The position numbers and the translations under genes are program-made. Of a DNA stretch of 64,000 bases, positions 27,737 through 36,563 are shown in pieces (position 1 is the stretch's first letter; each line of letters starts with the position of its first letter). This stretch comes from JBDIAG01 sp963835085. Its GTDB lineage: Bacteria > Actinomycetota > Actinomycetes > Actinomycetales > CAWJMD01. The notes beneath the pieces are model-generated. The model was not told where the DNA came from. It did not search any database and worked only from the letters and a program-made list of their open reading frames with translations. The stretch is taken from the NCBI GenBank assembly GCA_963835085.1, contig CAWIED010000001.1, positions 248,001 to 312,000 on the forward strand, read 5' to 3'.

Positions 27737-29131
27737 TCAGTGGAAGGAAGGTGCAGCCGGGCCGCCCACGTCGCTGGGGTCGTGGACGAGACCGAGCTTG
27801 TGCTCCATCTCCTCCAGAGGCACTCCCTTCGTCTCAGGCATGACCTTGATCACCCAGATCAACTGGCCCACCATGCAGACCGCGAAGATCGAGAAGGCGA
27901 CGCCGCCTCCGAGCGCAGCGATCACCGGCGGGAAGGCGAACGACGTGATAGCGGCGAACACCCAGTGCGTCAGCGAGCCCAGCGACTGGCCGCGGCCACG
28001 GATGCGGTTGGGGAAGATCTCGGAGATGAACACCCAGATCACCGCGCCCTGGCCGAACGCGTGCGAGGCGATGAAGCCCATCAGACCCAGCAGCACGAGT
28101 GTGGCCGAGGTGCCGTTGAAGTGCCCCTCGTAGTGGAACATGACACCGGCGAGGAAACCGAGGCTGATGATGTAGCCCACCGACCCCACGAGCATGAGCC
28201 GGCGGCGGCCGAACTTGTCGATGACGGTGAGGGCGGCCATGGTGGCCACGAGGTTCATCAGGCCCACGCCCACGCTCATCAGCAGGGCCGCGTTGTCGGC
28301 GGCGCCGGCCTGCTTCATGACCTCGGGGGCGTAGTACAGAATCGCGTTGATGCCCGACATCTGGTTGAACATTGCAATACAGAAGGCCAACAGAATGACC
28401 TTGGTGTGCTGCCGGGTAAAGAACGGAACATTCGGTGAGTTCTCGGCGGCGACCAATGACGCTTCGATCTCGTCGATCTGGTCGCGAGCTTCGCTTTCGG
28501 TGTTCGTCAGCCTGCGGACGACGATATGGCCTTGCTCCTCGTGACCATTGGCGAGCAACCATCGCGGCGTTTCTGGCACGGTGGCGAGCAATGCCAGGAA
28601 GATCACCGCTGGAATGGCCATGACGCCGAACATCCACCGCCACGCCAGGTCTTCTGGTGCGCTGATCTTGATGATGTAGTTCGACAGGTAGGCGAGCAGG
28701 ATGCCCAGCACGATGTTGAACTGCACGAGGCCGACCAGCCGGCCCCGGAACTTGGCGGGGGCGATCTCGGCGGTGTAGATCGGGGCGCATACCGAGGCCG
28801 CGCCCACGCCGATTCCGCCCAGGAACCGCGCCACCATGAAGAGCAGATGGCTCGAGGTGAGCGCCGATCCGAGGGCGCCGATGACGTAGAGCACGCCGAT
28901 GACGTAGAGCACCTTCTTACGGCCGAAGGTGTCGGCCGGCTTTCCAGTGATGAGGGCGCCCACAATGGTGCCGATCAGGGCGGTGGTAACCGTCCAACCC
29001 AAGCCGGCGGGGGATAGGTGGAAGACCTTGGTGAGGGAATCCGTGGTCCCCGAGATGACTGCGGTGTCGAATCCGAAGATCAACCCGCCCAGTGACGCGA
29101 CGATAGCGCTGCGAATGACGAGTGGTTTCAC
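27737..29131 (-). CDS. Sugar:proton symporter, MFS sugar-porter family
   Basis: A 464-residue twelve-helix transporter. It shows sugar-porter signatures: RFLGGIGVGAASV then APIYTAEIAPAKFRGRL in the first half, and FGRRRLM and PETKGVPLEEME in the second. The nearest general relatives are glucose/xylose/myo-inositol symporters; the sugar cannot be assigned by eye. Start at ATG 29131 in the string MKPLVIRSAIVASLGG. It stands alone on the minus strand, ending at a bidirectional terminator. Confidence 0.9.
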   Translation of the reverse strand: MKPLVIRSAIVASLGGLIFGFDTAVISGTTDSLTKVFHLSPAGLGWTVTTALIGTIVGALITGKPADTFGRKKVLYVIGVLYVIGALGSALTSSHLLFMVARFLGGIGVGAASVCAPIYTAEIAPAKFRGRLVGLVQFNIVLGILLAYLSNYIIKISAPEDLAWRWMFGVMAIPAVIFLALLATVPETPRWLLANGHEEQGHIVVRRLTNTESEARDQIDEIEASLVAAENSPNVPFFTRQHTKVILLAFCIAMFNQMSGINAILYYAPEVMKQAGAADNAALLMSVGVGLMNLVATMAALTVIDKFGRRRLMLVGSVGYIISLGFLAGVMFHYEGHFNGTSATLVLLGLMGFIASHAFGQGAVIWVFISEIFPNRIRGRGQSLGSLTHWVFAAITSFAFPPVIAALGGGVAFSIFAVCMVGQLIWVIKVMPETKGVPLEEMEHKLGLVHDPSDVGGPAAPSFH

Positions 29132-29247
29132 GCAGAGAAAGGTAGCGTGCGACGGACATGCCAGCCTGCCTACAGATGTCTCGATTGGGCTACAAAACCG
29201 ATCCGTCGGATCGCGGGCAGGGTGGATCGCAGTGGATCGTAGGTGGT

Positions 29248-29337
29248 ATGGGCTGGGCCGCTCGGGTGGTGCTGTCGCCTCGCCGCTACAAGCCCGTCAC
29301 CTGGCTGCCGATGCTCAGCCGCACCCAGCCGGGCTGA
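29248..29337 (+). CDS. Possible 29-residue small protein
   Basis: A short frame from ATG 29248 reads MGWAARVVLSPRRYKPVTWL and ends RTQPG, preceded by AGGTGG. The composition looks more protein-like than neighbouring frames, and it could also be the tail of a lost gene. No family is recognised. Confidence 0.2.
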   Translation: MGWAARVVLSPRRYKPVTWLPMLSRTQPG

Positions 29338-29396
29338 GACGTGATCGCTCGGCGCATCGATCAGGCGCAGTTGCGATTGCGTCCGGAGGAGGTTCT

Positions 29397-30185
29397 ATGA
29401 GCCCAGGCCTGATCTCGGACGAGCTGGCACGGATCGACGCGTTGCTCGCACAGGGCCGGTTCGCCGCTGCCATCACGATGCTGGAGCGGATCGCGTTTCA
29501 CAACCCGGAAGACTCTGACGTGTGGGGTCGCCTCACGGATGCGCTGATCGCCGCCGGCGAGTACGAGCGGGCCGCCATCACGTCCTACGCGTTCGAGGCG
29601 TTGGCCCCGAGCCCCCAGGCGTATCTCATGCGCAGCCGCGCGTTGCTGCAAGTGGACGCCCAGGAGGCATTGGCGCCGGCCCTCAGTGCGCAGGCGGCGG
29701 CGCCGCAGGAATGGGCCGCCCATGCGCAGGTGGCGCGTTGCTACCTGATGGGTCACGACTCCGCCGGCCGTGGACTGGCCGCCGCCGAGCAGGCGGTTGC
29801 CCTGGCGCCGCAGCAGGCCGAGGCGTTTGCCGTGCTCGCCCTCGCCTATCGGCGGCACGAGCGGTTCGCCGACGCGGAACAGGCTGCGGGCAAGGCGCTC
29901 TCGCTCGATGCGCGCAACGTCGAGGCGCAGGATGTGTTGCAGGCGCTCACCCTGCTGCAGCCGGCCGGTGGCACCCGAACCGCTGCCGGCACCCGGAATG
30001 CCGCCGGTGCCGGTCAGTCGCGCCAGGGTGAACGTGGCCTGTTGCTGTTGCTCGCATTGGTATGTGTGCTCTCCGTGCCGGTGACGATCGTGGCGACCGG
30101 CGTCGTGCACCTGTGGGTGGTCACCGCTCTGGGCGTTCTCGCCGCGGCTGCGGTCGGCGTCTCGCGGCTGCGTCGTCGCGGCTGA
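29397..30185 (+). CDS. Tetratricopeptide-repeat membrane protein
   Basis: A 262-residue protein. The N-terminal 190 residues form helical pairs of the TPR type (LIAAGEYERAAITSYAFEAL, AEAFAVLALAYRRHERFADA), suited to protein-protein contacts. Two membrane helices follow a short Ala/Gly/Thr linker (about 213-232 and 236-255), with the tail SRLRRRG inside. The ATG at 29397 has GGAGGAGG a few bases upstream. It lies between the sugar transporter (divergent) and rpmE; its partner is unknown. Confidence 0.75.
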   Translation: MSPGLISDELARIDALLAQGRFAAAITMLERIAFHNPEDSDVWGRLTDALIAAGEYERAAITSYAFEALAPSPQAYLMRSRALLQVDAQEALAPALSAQAAAPQEWAAHAQVARCYLMGHDSAGRGLAAAEQAVALAPQQAEAFAVLALAYRRHERFADAEQAAGKALSLDARNVEAQDVLQALTLLQPAGGTRTAAGTRNAAGAGQSRQGERGLLLLLALVCVLSVPVTIVATGVVHLWVVTALGVLAAAAVGVSRLRRRG

Positions 30186-30316
30186 GTGGGCGGTGCTTCC
30201 GGCCAGCCTTTTGGCGCACGCGGGTACACCTGGAATACTGGACGGTTGCCACCGGTTCACGTGACGTCCGCCCGGGACGACACGACCCGGCGGGCGCGAC
30301 GAAGGAGCCCTAACCA

Positions 30317-30538
30317 GTGAAGAGCGACATCCACCCGGCCTACGTGGAGACCACCGTGACGTGCACGTGTGGCAACACGTTCACCACCCGCAGCACCGCC
30401 ACGTCCGGCCATCTCAGCGCCGACGTGTGCAACGCCTGCCACCCCTTCTACACCGGCAAGCAGAAGATCCTCGACACCGGTGGTCGAGTGGCCCGCTTCC
30501 AGGCCCGCTACGGCAAGAAGGCCGCTGGCACCAAGTAG
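30317..30538 (+). CDS. rpmE: 50S ribosomal protein L31 (zinc-binding form)
   Basis: A 73-residue ribosomal protein of the large subunit. CTCGNTF and CNACHPFYTG provide the four-cysteine zinc site of the C+ type, and the tail GGRVARFQARYGKK is typical. The GTG at 30317 follows GAAGGAG. A strong terminator lies eight bases beyond its stop, and prfA follows. Confidence 0.97.
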   Translation: MKSDIHPAYVETTVTCTCGNTFTTRSTATSGHLSADVCNACHPFYTGKQKILDTGGRVARFQARYGKKAAGTK

Positions 30539-30546
30539 CCACCGTT

Positions 30547-30581
30547 CAGCGCCGGTTCGTCTCCCCGACGGACCGGCGCTG
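30547..30581 (+). terminator. rpmE terminator
   Basis: A 15-base-pair stem with a single G-U pair (arms 30547-30561 and 30567-30581) and a TCCCC loop. Two smaller hairpins follow at 30587-30606 and 30618-30633, each with a T-rich loop, before prfA. Confidence 0.82.
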
Positions 30582-30683
30582 ACGTCTGTACGGGTGTTGC
30601 CGTACAGGTGTTGTCGCACGGGTTGTTGCCCGTACCGGGTGGGGAAGTCAGCGATCGTGGAGCAGAGCGGGAAGGCGCACACA

Positions 30684-31769
30684 ATGACGGAGTTCGACGC
30701 GGTCCGGCCGCTGCTGGCTGAGCATGCCGACCTGCAGAACGCCCTGGCCGATCCGGCTCTGCACGCCGACCCTGCCCGAGCCCGGATCGTGGGCCGCCGC
30801 TACGCCGAGCTCGATCGGGTGGCGGCTGCGCACAGCGCCTGGCGCAGTGCCGCCGACGACCTCGAGGCCGCCCGCGAACTGGCCGCCGAAGACTCGTCGT
30901 TCGCCGAGGAGATCCCCGAGCTCACCGCAGTGTGCGACGCCGCCGCCGACGTCCTGCGCGAACTGCTCGCGCCCCGCGACCCCGACGACGCCCGCGATGT
31001 GATCCTCGAGGTCAAGGCCGGGGAGGGCGGCGAGGAGTCGGCCCTGTTCGCCGGAGACCTGGTGCGGATGTACCTAAAGTACGCCGAGCGCCGGGGCTGG
31101 AACACCGAGGTGATCAGCTCCACGGAGTCGGATCTCGGTGGCTACAAGGACATCGCGCTGGCGGTCAAGGCAAAGGGCAACCCCACACCGCAGGACGGCG
31201 TCTGGCACCGACTCAAGTACGAAGGCGGCGTGCACCGGGTGCAGCGGGTACCCGTGACCGAGTCGCAGGGACGCATTCACACCTCCGCCGCGGGAGTGCT
31301 GGTGCTGCCCGAGGCCGAGGAGGTCGAGGTCATCGTCGACCCCAACGACCTGCGCATCGACGTCTTCCGGTCCTCGGGCCCGGGTGGGCAGTCGGTCAAC
31401 ACCACAGACTCCGCCGTCCGCATCACCCACCTGCCCACCGGCATCGTCGTCAGCTGCCAGAACGAGAAGTCGCAGCTGCAGAACCGCGAGCAGGCGATGC
31501 GCATCATGCGCGCCCGGCTGCACGCCGCGGCCCAGGAGGCCGCTGACGCTGAGGCCGTCGAGACCCGGCGCTCGCAGGTGCGTACGGTCGACCGGTCGAT
31601 GCGGATCCGCACGTACAACTTCCCCGAGAACCGGATCAGCGACCACCGCACGGGTTACAAGTCGTACAACCTCGACCAGGTGCTCGACGGCGACCTGGAG
31701 CCGGTGGTGGCTTCGGCCATCCGCGCCGACGAGCAGGCCCGGATGGGCGCCGCTGCGGCCGGCTCCTGA
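30684..31769 (+). CDS. prfA: Peptide chain release factor 1
   Basis: A 361-residue release factor recognising UAA and UAG. The GGQ tripeptide that triggers peptidyl-tRNA hydrolysis is at residues 234-236 in SSGPGGQSVNTTDS, and EVKAGEGGEESALFAGDL and GVHRVQRVPVTESQGRIHTS are diagnostic. Length is normal. The ATG at 30684 is chosen by homology to the usual N-terminus; an in-frame GTG lies upstream. prmC, whose product methylates the GGQ glutamine, begins three bases after the stop. Confidence 0.96.
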   Translation: MTEFDAVRPLLAEHADLQNALADPALHADPARARIVGRRYAELDRVAAAHSAWRSAADDLEAARELAAEDSSFAEEIPELTAVCDAAADVLRELLAPRDPDDARDVILEVKAGEGGEESALFAGDLVRMYLKYAERRGWNTEVISSTESDLGGYKDIALAVKAKGNPTPQDGVWHRLKYEGGVHRVQRVPVTESQGRIHTSAAGVLVLPEAEEVEVIVDPNDLRIDVFRSSGPGGQSVNTTDSAVRITHLPTGIVVSCQNEKSQLQNREQAMRIMRARLHAAAQEAADAEAVETRRSQVRTVDRSMRIRTYNFPENRISDHRTGYKSYNLDQVLDGDLEPVVASAIRADEQARMGAAAAGS

Positions 31770-31772
31770 GCC

Positions 31773-32638
31773 GTGAAGTCGATGTCCGAGCTGTCTCTCG
31801 CCGAAGTCCTGCGCGAAGCGACCGGCCTGCTGCAGGCGGCCGGCGTGCCGTCCCCCGGGTGGACGCCGAACTGCTCGCCGGGCATCTGCTGAGCCTCGGC
31901 CCGGGTGCGTTGCGAGCGGCGGCCTTGCGCGGCGACGCGGCCCCCGCCCACCTGGCGGAGCTTGACGACCTGGTGGCGGCCAGAGCGGCCGGCACTCCGG
32001 TGCAGCACCTCACCGGGCACGCATCGTTCCGCCGCCTCGACCTGCGTGTCGGGCCTGGGGTGTTCGTCCCCCGGCTCGAGACGGAGCTGGTCGCAGGTGC
32101 GGCCATCGAGTCGGCATTGGCGGTGCCCGGGGCCCGGGCGGTGCCGGTGCTGGTCGTCGACCTGTGTACCGGTAGTGGCGCGATTGCTGCGGCCGTCAGC
32201 GACGAGGTTGCCGATGCCCGCGTGGTTGCCGTCGAGATCGATTCTGTCGCAGCAGGTTTCGCACGGAAGAACCTGCCGTCCGCGGTTCGGCTGGAGGTTG
32301 GCGACGCGACCAGTCCGCAGCTGCTGAGTGACCTCGACGGCACGGTCGACGTGGTGGTCAGCAACCCGCCGTACGTTCCCGACGGCGCCGAGGTCAGCAC
32401 CGAGGCAGGGTTCGACCCGGCCCGGGCGCTGTTCGGCGGCCCCACCGGGGCCGAACTGCCGCTGCTCATCGCCCGGCGCGCGCTGGGGCTGCTGCGTCCC
32501 GGGGGAGTGCTGGTACTGGAGCACCACGACGTAGGGCAGCCGGAGCTGGTGGCAGCCGTGCGCGATCTGGGCTACCGCGAGGTGGTGGGGCACCGCGACC
32601 TGGCCGAACGCCCGCGCTACCTCACAGCCCACCGGTAG
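31773..32638 (+). CDS. prmC: Release-factor glutamine methyltransferase, frameshifted near the 5' end
   Basis: PrmC uses SAM to methylate the GGQ glutamine of release factors. The 3' frame contains VVDLCTGSGAIA, NPPYVPDGAEV (catalytic NPPY) and a normal C-terminus. The expected N-terminus (LSLAEVLREATGLLQAAGVP) is encoded from GTG 31773 in another frame. The two join as GVPSP-RVDAELLAGHL if one C is added to the run at 31852-31856. So either a one-base deletion (or sequence error) exists, or translation starts at GTG 31859 and gives a 259-residue protein lacking part of the N-terminal domain. Confidence 0.85.
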
Positions 32639-32666
32639 CGGGTCAGATGGATGACACACTGGCCGG

Positions 32667-33554
32667 GTGAGCCGCATGTTTGACTGCAGTGACGACACCC
32701 AGCGCGAAGAGGGTCTGCGCACCGCGGCAGCGGTGCTGGGCCGCGGGGGGCTGGTCGTCCTACCCACCGACACCGTCTACGGCCTTGCCGCCGATGCCTT
32801 CAACCCCGCCGCGGTCGCCAAGCTGCTTGCCGCCAAAGGACGCGAGCGCGACATGCCCCCGCCCGTGTTGGTGGCCTCGCCGGACGTGCTAGCGGCGCTC
32901 ACCACCGATACGAACGAGACGGTCACCGCGCTGGCCGAGGCCTTCTGGCCCGGCGGCCTCACGATCATCTGCTGGGCGCAGCCGTCGCTGGCCTGGGATC
33001 TCGGCGAGACCAACGGCACCGTGGCCGTTCGCGTCCCCGATCACCCGGTGGCCCGCAGCCTCCTCCGCGCCTGCGGACCGTTGGCCGTCTCCTCGGCCAA
33101 CCTCACCGGCCAGCCCGCCGGCAGCACCGCAGTGCAGGCGCAGGAGCAGCTCGGCACCAGCGTGGAGGTATACCTGGAAGCCGGTGAGCTCGCCGGTGGC
33201 AGCCCCTCGACCATCGTGGACGCCACCGTGGCGCCACCGCGGGTCGTCCGGGCGGGTGCCATCTCGCTCAACTCGTTGCAGCAGGTGGCGCCCAGCCTCG
33301 TGGGCCCCTCGACCGGCCGGCATCTGATCGACCGGCGCAAGGGCGGCCACCAGTCCGGCGACGATGTGCCCGGCGACGGCCAGGCCGGCTCGGGCACCTA
33401 CGACGCCCGAGCGGCGCTCGCGGCGCGACACCAGACCGGGACGAACCCGGCCAACCCCGACCAAGACACCGCTTCCGACGAGAACACAGCGCCCGACGAG
33501 AACACAGCGCCCGACGATTTCACTACGCCTGACGAGTCGCGTCGAACCGGCTGA
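32667..33554 (+). CDS. L-threonylcarbamoyladenylate synthase (TsaC/Sua5/YrdC family)
   Basis: A 295-residue enzyme making threonylcarbamoyl-AMP for the t6A37 modification of tRNA. The YrdC domain (about 1-215) shows LPTDTVYGLAADAF, TNGTVAVRVPDHP and GPLAVSSANLTGQPA, the ATP and threonine site. About 80 extra C-terminal residues are disordered and acidic and include a repeated DENTAP unit. There is no Sua5 domain. Start GTG 32667 (ATG 32676 is possible). Its stop overlaps the next ATG by one base. The prfA-prmC-tsaC-wecA order is common in actinobacteria. Confidence 0.9.
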   Translation: MSRMFDCSDDTQREEGLRTAAAVLGRGGLVVLPTDTVYGLAADAFNPAAVAKLLAAKGRERDMPPPVLVASPDVLAALTTDTNETVTALAEAFWPGGLTIICWAQPSLAWDLGETNGTVAVRVPDHPVARSLLRACGPLAVSSANLTGQPAGSTAVQAQEQLGTSVEVYLEAGELAGGSPSTIVDATVAPPRVVRAGAISLNSLQQVAPSLVGPSTGRHLIDRRKGGHQSGDDVPGDGQAGSGTYDARAALAARHQTGTNPANPDQDTASDENTAPDENTAPDDFTTPDESRRTG

Positions 33555-34717
33555 TGGTCGCGTATCTCTTCGTCATGCTCGTCTCGGCGGGCGTCACGTA
33601 CCTGATGACTCCGGTCGCCCGCCGCCTGGCCGAGCGGCTGGGTGCGATGACCCTTCCGCGTGAGCGTGACGTGCACACCGTGCCCACCCAGCGGCTCGGC
33701 GGGCTGGCCATGCTGGCGGGGATAGCGGTGAGCTTCGCGGTGGCCCGGCCCATGCCCTTCCTCCGGCCGGTCTTCGATTCCGGGCAGTCGCCGTGGGGCA
33801 TCCTCGGCGCGGCCGCCCTGATCACCCTGATCGGAGCCATCGACGACATCTGGGGTCTCGACTGGTGGGCAAAGCTCGCCGGCCAGGTGCTTGCGGCGGG
33901 GCTGCTTGCCTGGCAGGGCGTGCAGATCGTCAGCCTGCCGCTCGGCGGAGTGACCGTGGGTTCGGGCGGGCTGTTCCTGGTGCTGACCATTCTGACCGTG
34001 GTGGTCACCGTCAACGCGGTGAACTTCATCGACGGCCTGGACGGGCTGGCGGCGGGCGTGATGGCCGTCTCGGGTAGCGCGTTCTTCGTCTACGCCTACC
34101 TGCTCACCCGTGAGGCGAGCCCTTTCGACTACTCCAGCCTGGCCGCGCTCGTGATCATGGCGATGGTCGGCTCGTGTCTGGGGTTCCTGCCGCACAACGC
34201 TCATCCGGCGCGGATCTTCATGGGCGACTCCGGGGCCATGCAACTGGGACTGCTGATCGCCGCGTCGGCCATCGCCGTCACCGGGCAGGTGGACCCCACC
34301 GTCGTCTCGCACGGTCAGCTCGTGCCGGCGTTCCTGCCGATGCTGGTGCCGGTGGCGGTGCTCCTGCTGCCGTTCGCTGACTTCGGCCTGGCGGTGATCA
34401 GGCGGGTGGGCAAGGGGCGCTCGCCCTTTGCCGCCGACCGGCTGCACCTGCACCACAGGCTGCTCGATCTGGGGCACTCGCACGCGGTCGCGGTGGTCAT
34501 CATGTGCCTATGGACGGCGGTGCTCGCGTTCGGCGCGGTGGCCACGGCCTTCGTCCCGTGGGAGGTGCTGCTGCCCGCCTGGCTGGGCGCCGTGCTGATC
34601 GGAATCATCGTCACCGCCTGGCTGCCCAAGATGATCAACCGGGTTGCCGAGCGTCGTGACGCGCACCGGCACGCCCGGGGCGAGCAGGTCGCGACCTCAC
34701 CCGGGCAGGAGCCATGA
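33554..34717 (+). CDS. Undecaprenyl-phosphate N-acetylhexosamine-1-phosphate transferase (WecA/TagO/MraY family)
   Basis: A 387-residue polytopic enzyme loading a sugar-1-phosphate onto undecaprenyl phosphate, the first lipid-linked step of wall or surface glycans. Ten or so helices are predicted. Cytosolic loops hold PRERDVHTVPTQRLGG, AIDDIWGLDWWAKL, NAVNFIDGLDGLAAG (the catalytic Asp region), HPARIFMGDSGAM and ADRLHLHHRLLDLG, the His-rich loop of WecA. Translation is coupled at both ends: TGATG with the TsaC-like gene and ATGA with the next gene. Confidence 0.9.
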   Translation: MVAYLFVMLVSAGVTYLMTPVARRLAERLGAMTLPRERDVHTVPTQRLGGLAMLAGIAVSFAVARPMPFLRPVFDSGQSPWGILGAAALITLIGAIDDIWGLDWWAKLAGQVLAAGLLAWQGVQIVSLPLGGVTVGSGGLFLVLTILTVVVTVNAVNFIDGLDGLAAGVMAVSGSAFFVYAYLLTREASPFDYSSLAALVIMAMVGSCLGFLPHNAHPARIFMGDSGAMQLGLLIAASAIAVTGQVDPTVVSHGQLVPAFLPMLVPVAVLLLPFADFGLAVIRRVGKGRSPFAADRLHLHHRLLDLGHSHAVAVVIMCLWTAVLAFGAVATAFVPWEVLLPAWLGAVLIGIIVTAWLPKMINRVAERRDAHRHARGEQVATSPGQEP

Positions 34718-35118
34718 GCTATCGGACGGCGCCGACCGGCGCTCCCATGATGCGTCCGCCACTGCTTGCCACGAGCGCCGCGGGAGTGGTCGTGACCATC
34801 GTGGCGGCTTTCCTGCAGGGCTCGGCCGGAGCCATTGGCGCAGGCCTGGCGGCAGTGGTGACCATCGCCTTCTTCGGGGTGAGCCTGCTGCTGCTGTGGG
34901 CAACGCGCCGGCTGAGTCCCACGGCGGTGATGAGCGTGGCCCTTCTCACATACGGGCTCAAGATCATGCTGCTGGGCCTGATGTTGGTGCTGGTGTTCCA
35001 GGCGCGCTGGCTCTCGGGAATGGCCTTCGCGCTCAGCGTCATCGTCTGCGCCTGCGTATGGCTCGCAGTGCAGGTTCGCACCGTCAGACGAGCCCGCCTA
35101 CCCGTTTACGACCGGTAA
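34714..35118 (+). CDS. AtpI-like small membrane protein upstream of ATP synthase
   Basis: A 134-residue four-helix protein with the pattern LLATSAAGVVVTIVAAFLQG, VTIAFFGVSLLLLWATRRL and ALLTYGLKIMLLGLML. A Lys within helix 3 and the position before the atp genes match the AtpI/UncI-like proteins that help assemble the c ring or carry Mg2+. It overlaps the WecA-like gene by four bases, so it could be made from that operon. Confidence 0.7.
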   Translation: MSYRTAPTGAPMMRPPLLATSAAGVVVTIVAAFLQGSAGAIGAGLAAVVTIAFFGVSLLLLWATRRLSPTAVMSVALLTYGLKIMLLGLMLVLVFQARWLSGMAFALSVIVCACVWLAVQVRTVRRARLPVYDR

Positions 35119-35313
35119 CGCGCCTAACCGCGGGGTTGGGCGCAGGCCACGTTCTCTGGCAGACTGACGCTCACGGATTGCCGGGGCGATCTATAGGCGG
35201 TTCATCGACCAGTACCCGAGCCCTAGCTTTCCGAGCCGTAAGCCAGCACTACCGAGACCGTGTCCGAATCGACCAGGGTGGGCCGATCCAAGAGGAGCGG
35301 TGCGCCCGAGTGA
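35119..35313 (+). promoter_or_regulatory. Leader region of the ATP synthase operon
   Basis: A 195-base gap between the AtpI-like gene and the AtpZ-like gene. It probably carries the atp promoter, but no convincing -35/-10 pair was identified. No gene is evident. Confidence 0.3.
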
Positions 35314-35691
35314 GTGAGCCACCGCGTGCAGGAGCCGAGCCGCGAATATGTACCGCTGCGGCAGAAGGTGCTGCCCTCGTTCGGTGCGGTAGAGCCGCTG
35401 CCCGACACGAACGCCTGGGGTTCTCTGAACCTCATGATCAGTTCGCTCATCGCGTTCGGGCTGCCCGGGTACCTGCTCGATCGCTGGCTCGGCACCTCCT
35501 GGTTCGTGGTGTTGGGGCTGGTCATCGGCATGGCTCTTGCACTGACTGTCGCCTGGTTCCGGTACGGTACTGGGCGTCGTCCTGATCGGGACGGCCCCCA
35601 CACTTCGCCTTCGGGCGGATCTGTGATCGGCGACCTTCACGAAACCCCGACGGCAACTGCACACACTCACACCACGGAGGATCAAGGGTGA
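35314..35691 (+). CDS. AtpZ/AtpI-family ATP synthase accessory protein
   Basis: A 125-residue protein with two membrane helices (NLMISSLIAFGLPGYLLDRW and FVVLGLVIGMALALTVAWF) and a Gly in the hairpin, as in AtpZ-type proteins encoded at the head of atp operons. The N-terminus is basic and the C-terminus is a His/Thr-rich tail. Its stop overlaps the atpB start by four bases. A start at GTG 35314 is likely. Confidence 0.7.
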   Translation: MSHRVQEPSREYVPLRQKVLPSFGAVEPLPDTNAWGSLNLMISSLIAFGLPGYLLDRWLGTSWFVVLGLVIGMALALTVAWFRYGTGRRPDRDGPHTSPSGGSVIGDLHETPTATAHTHTTEDQG

Positions 35692-36476
35692 TTCCGGTCC
35701 ACGGCGCTGCGGAAGGCGCGGGCTTCGTACCGCCCGGCCCCTCCGACTTCTGGCAGCCGCTCATCGGTGACGGCCCATTCGCCTTCACGCGCCCGATGAT
35801 CCTGATGATCATCAGCACAGTCATCGTGGTGGTCCTGGGCCTGGCGCTGTCGCGCAACCTCAAGGTCGTGCCGTCCAAGGGGCAGTGGATGTGGGAGTCC
35901 ACGTACTCCTTCGTGCGTAACTCGATCGCCCGCGATGTCATGGGCGAGAAGATCTTCAAGCCCTATCTGCCGCTGCTGTTCTCGCTGTTCCTCACGATCC
36001 TCATCAACAACGTCTTCGGCGTCATCCCGGTGCTGCAGTACCCCACGATGGCGCGCATCGGCTTCCCCGCAGGCCTGGCGATCCTGGTCTACCTCCTCTA
36101 CCTCTTCCTCGGCATGCGCAAGAGCGGCGTGGGCGGCTACTTCGCCAACCTCGTCCCCGCCGGGCTGCCGGGCTGGCTCGTGGTGCCGCTGTTCATCATC
36201 GAGGCCATCACGTTCTTCTTCACGCGGCCGGTCACGTTGGCCTTGCGACTGTTCGGCAACATGTTCGCGGGCCACATCATCGTCCTGCTGATGGCCCTCG
36301 GCGGGGAGTACATGCTCCTGCACATGGGGCCAGCCTTCAAGGTGATGAGCATCGCTCCCTTCGCCATGTCGCTGGTGATGACGTTCTTCGAGCTCCTGGT
36401 CGAGTTCCTGCAGGCGTACATCTTCACGCTGCTGGCGGCGCTGTACATCTCAGACAGCCTGGCCGATCACCACTGA
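35688..36476 (+). CDS. atpB: ATP synthase F0 subunit a
   Basis: A 262-residue membrane subunit that forms the two proton half-channels. The essential Arg lies in ALRLFGNMFAGH (Arg187), and the C-terminal helices end in LQAYIFTLLAALYISDS. The GTG start overlaps the upstream gene. It is the first structural gene of a complete, conventional F-type operon (B-E-F-H-A-G-D-C). Confidence 0.96.
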   Translation: MIPVHGAAEGAGFVPPGPSDFWQPLIGDGPFAFTRPMILMIISTVIVVVLGLALSRNLKVVPSKGQWMWESTYSFVRNSIARDVMGEKIFKPYLPLLFSLFLTILINNVFGVIPVLQYPTMARIGFPAGLAILVYLLYLFLGMRKSGVGGYFANLVPAGLPGWLVVPLFIIEAITFFFTRPVTLALRLFGNMFAGHIIVLLMALGGEYMLLHMGPAFKVMSIAPFAMSLVMTFFELLVEFLQAYIFTLLAALYISDSLADHH

Positions 36477-36525
36477 CCCACCAACCCCCGAAATGGCGGC
36501 CCTAGGTCGTCGGGAAACCAGACCC

Positions 36526-36543
36526 CCGGAGCGCGGGCTCCGG
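36526..36543 (+). promoter_or_regulatory. Stem-loop between atpB and atpE
   Basis: CCGGAGC (36526-36532) pairs with GCTCCGG (36537-36543) across a four-base loop, 20 bases before atpE. Structures near atpE help raise c-subunit output relative to its neighbours in other bacteria; that role here is inferred. Confidence 0.4.
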
Positions 36544-36563
36544 CCAACGAGAGGAAGAATCGC

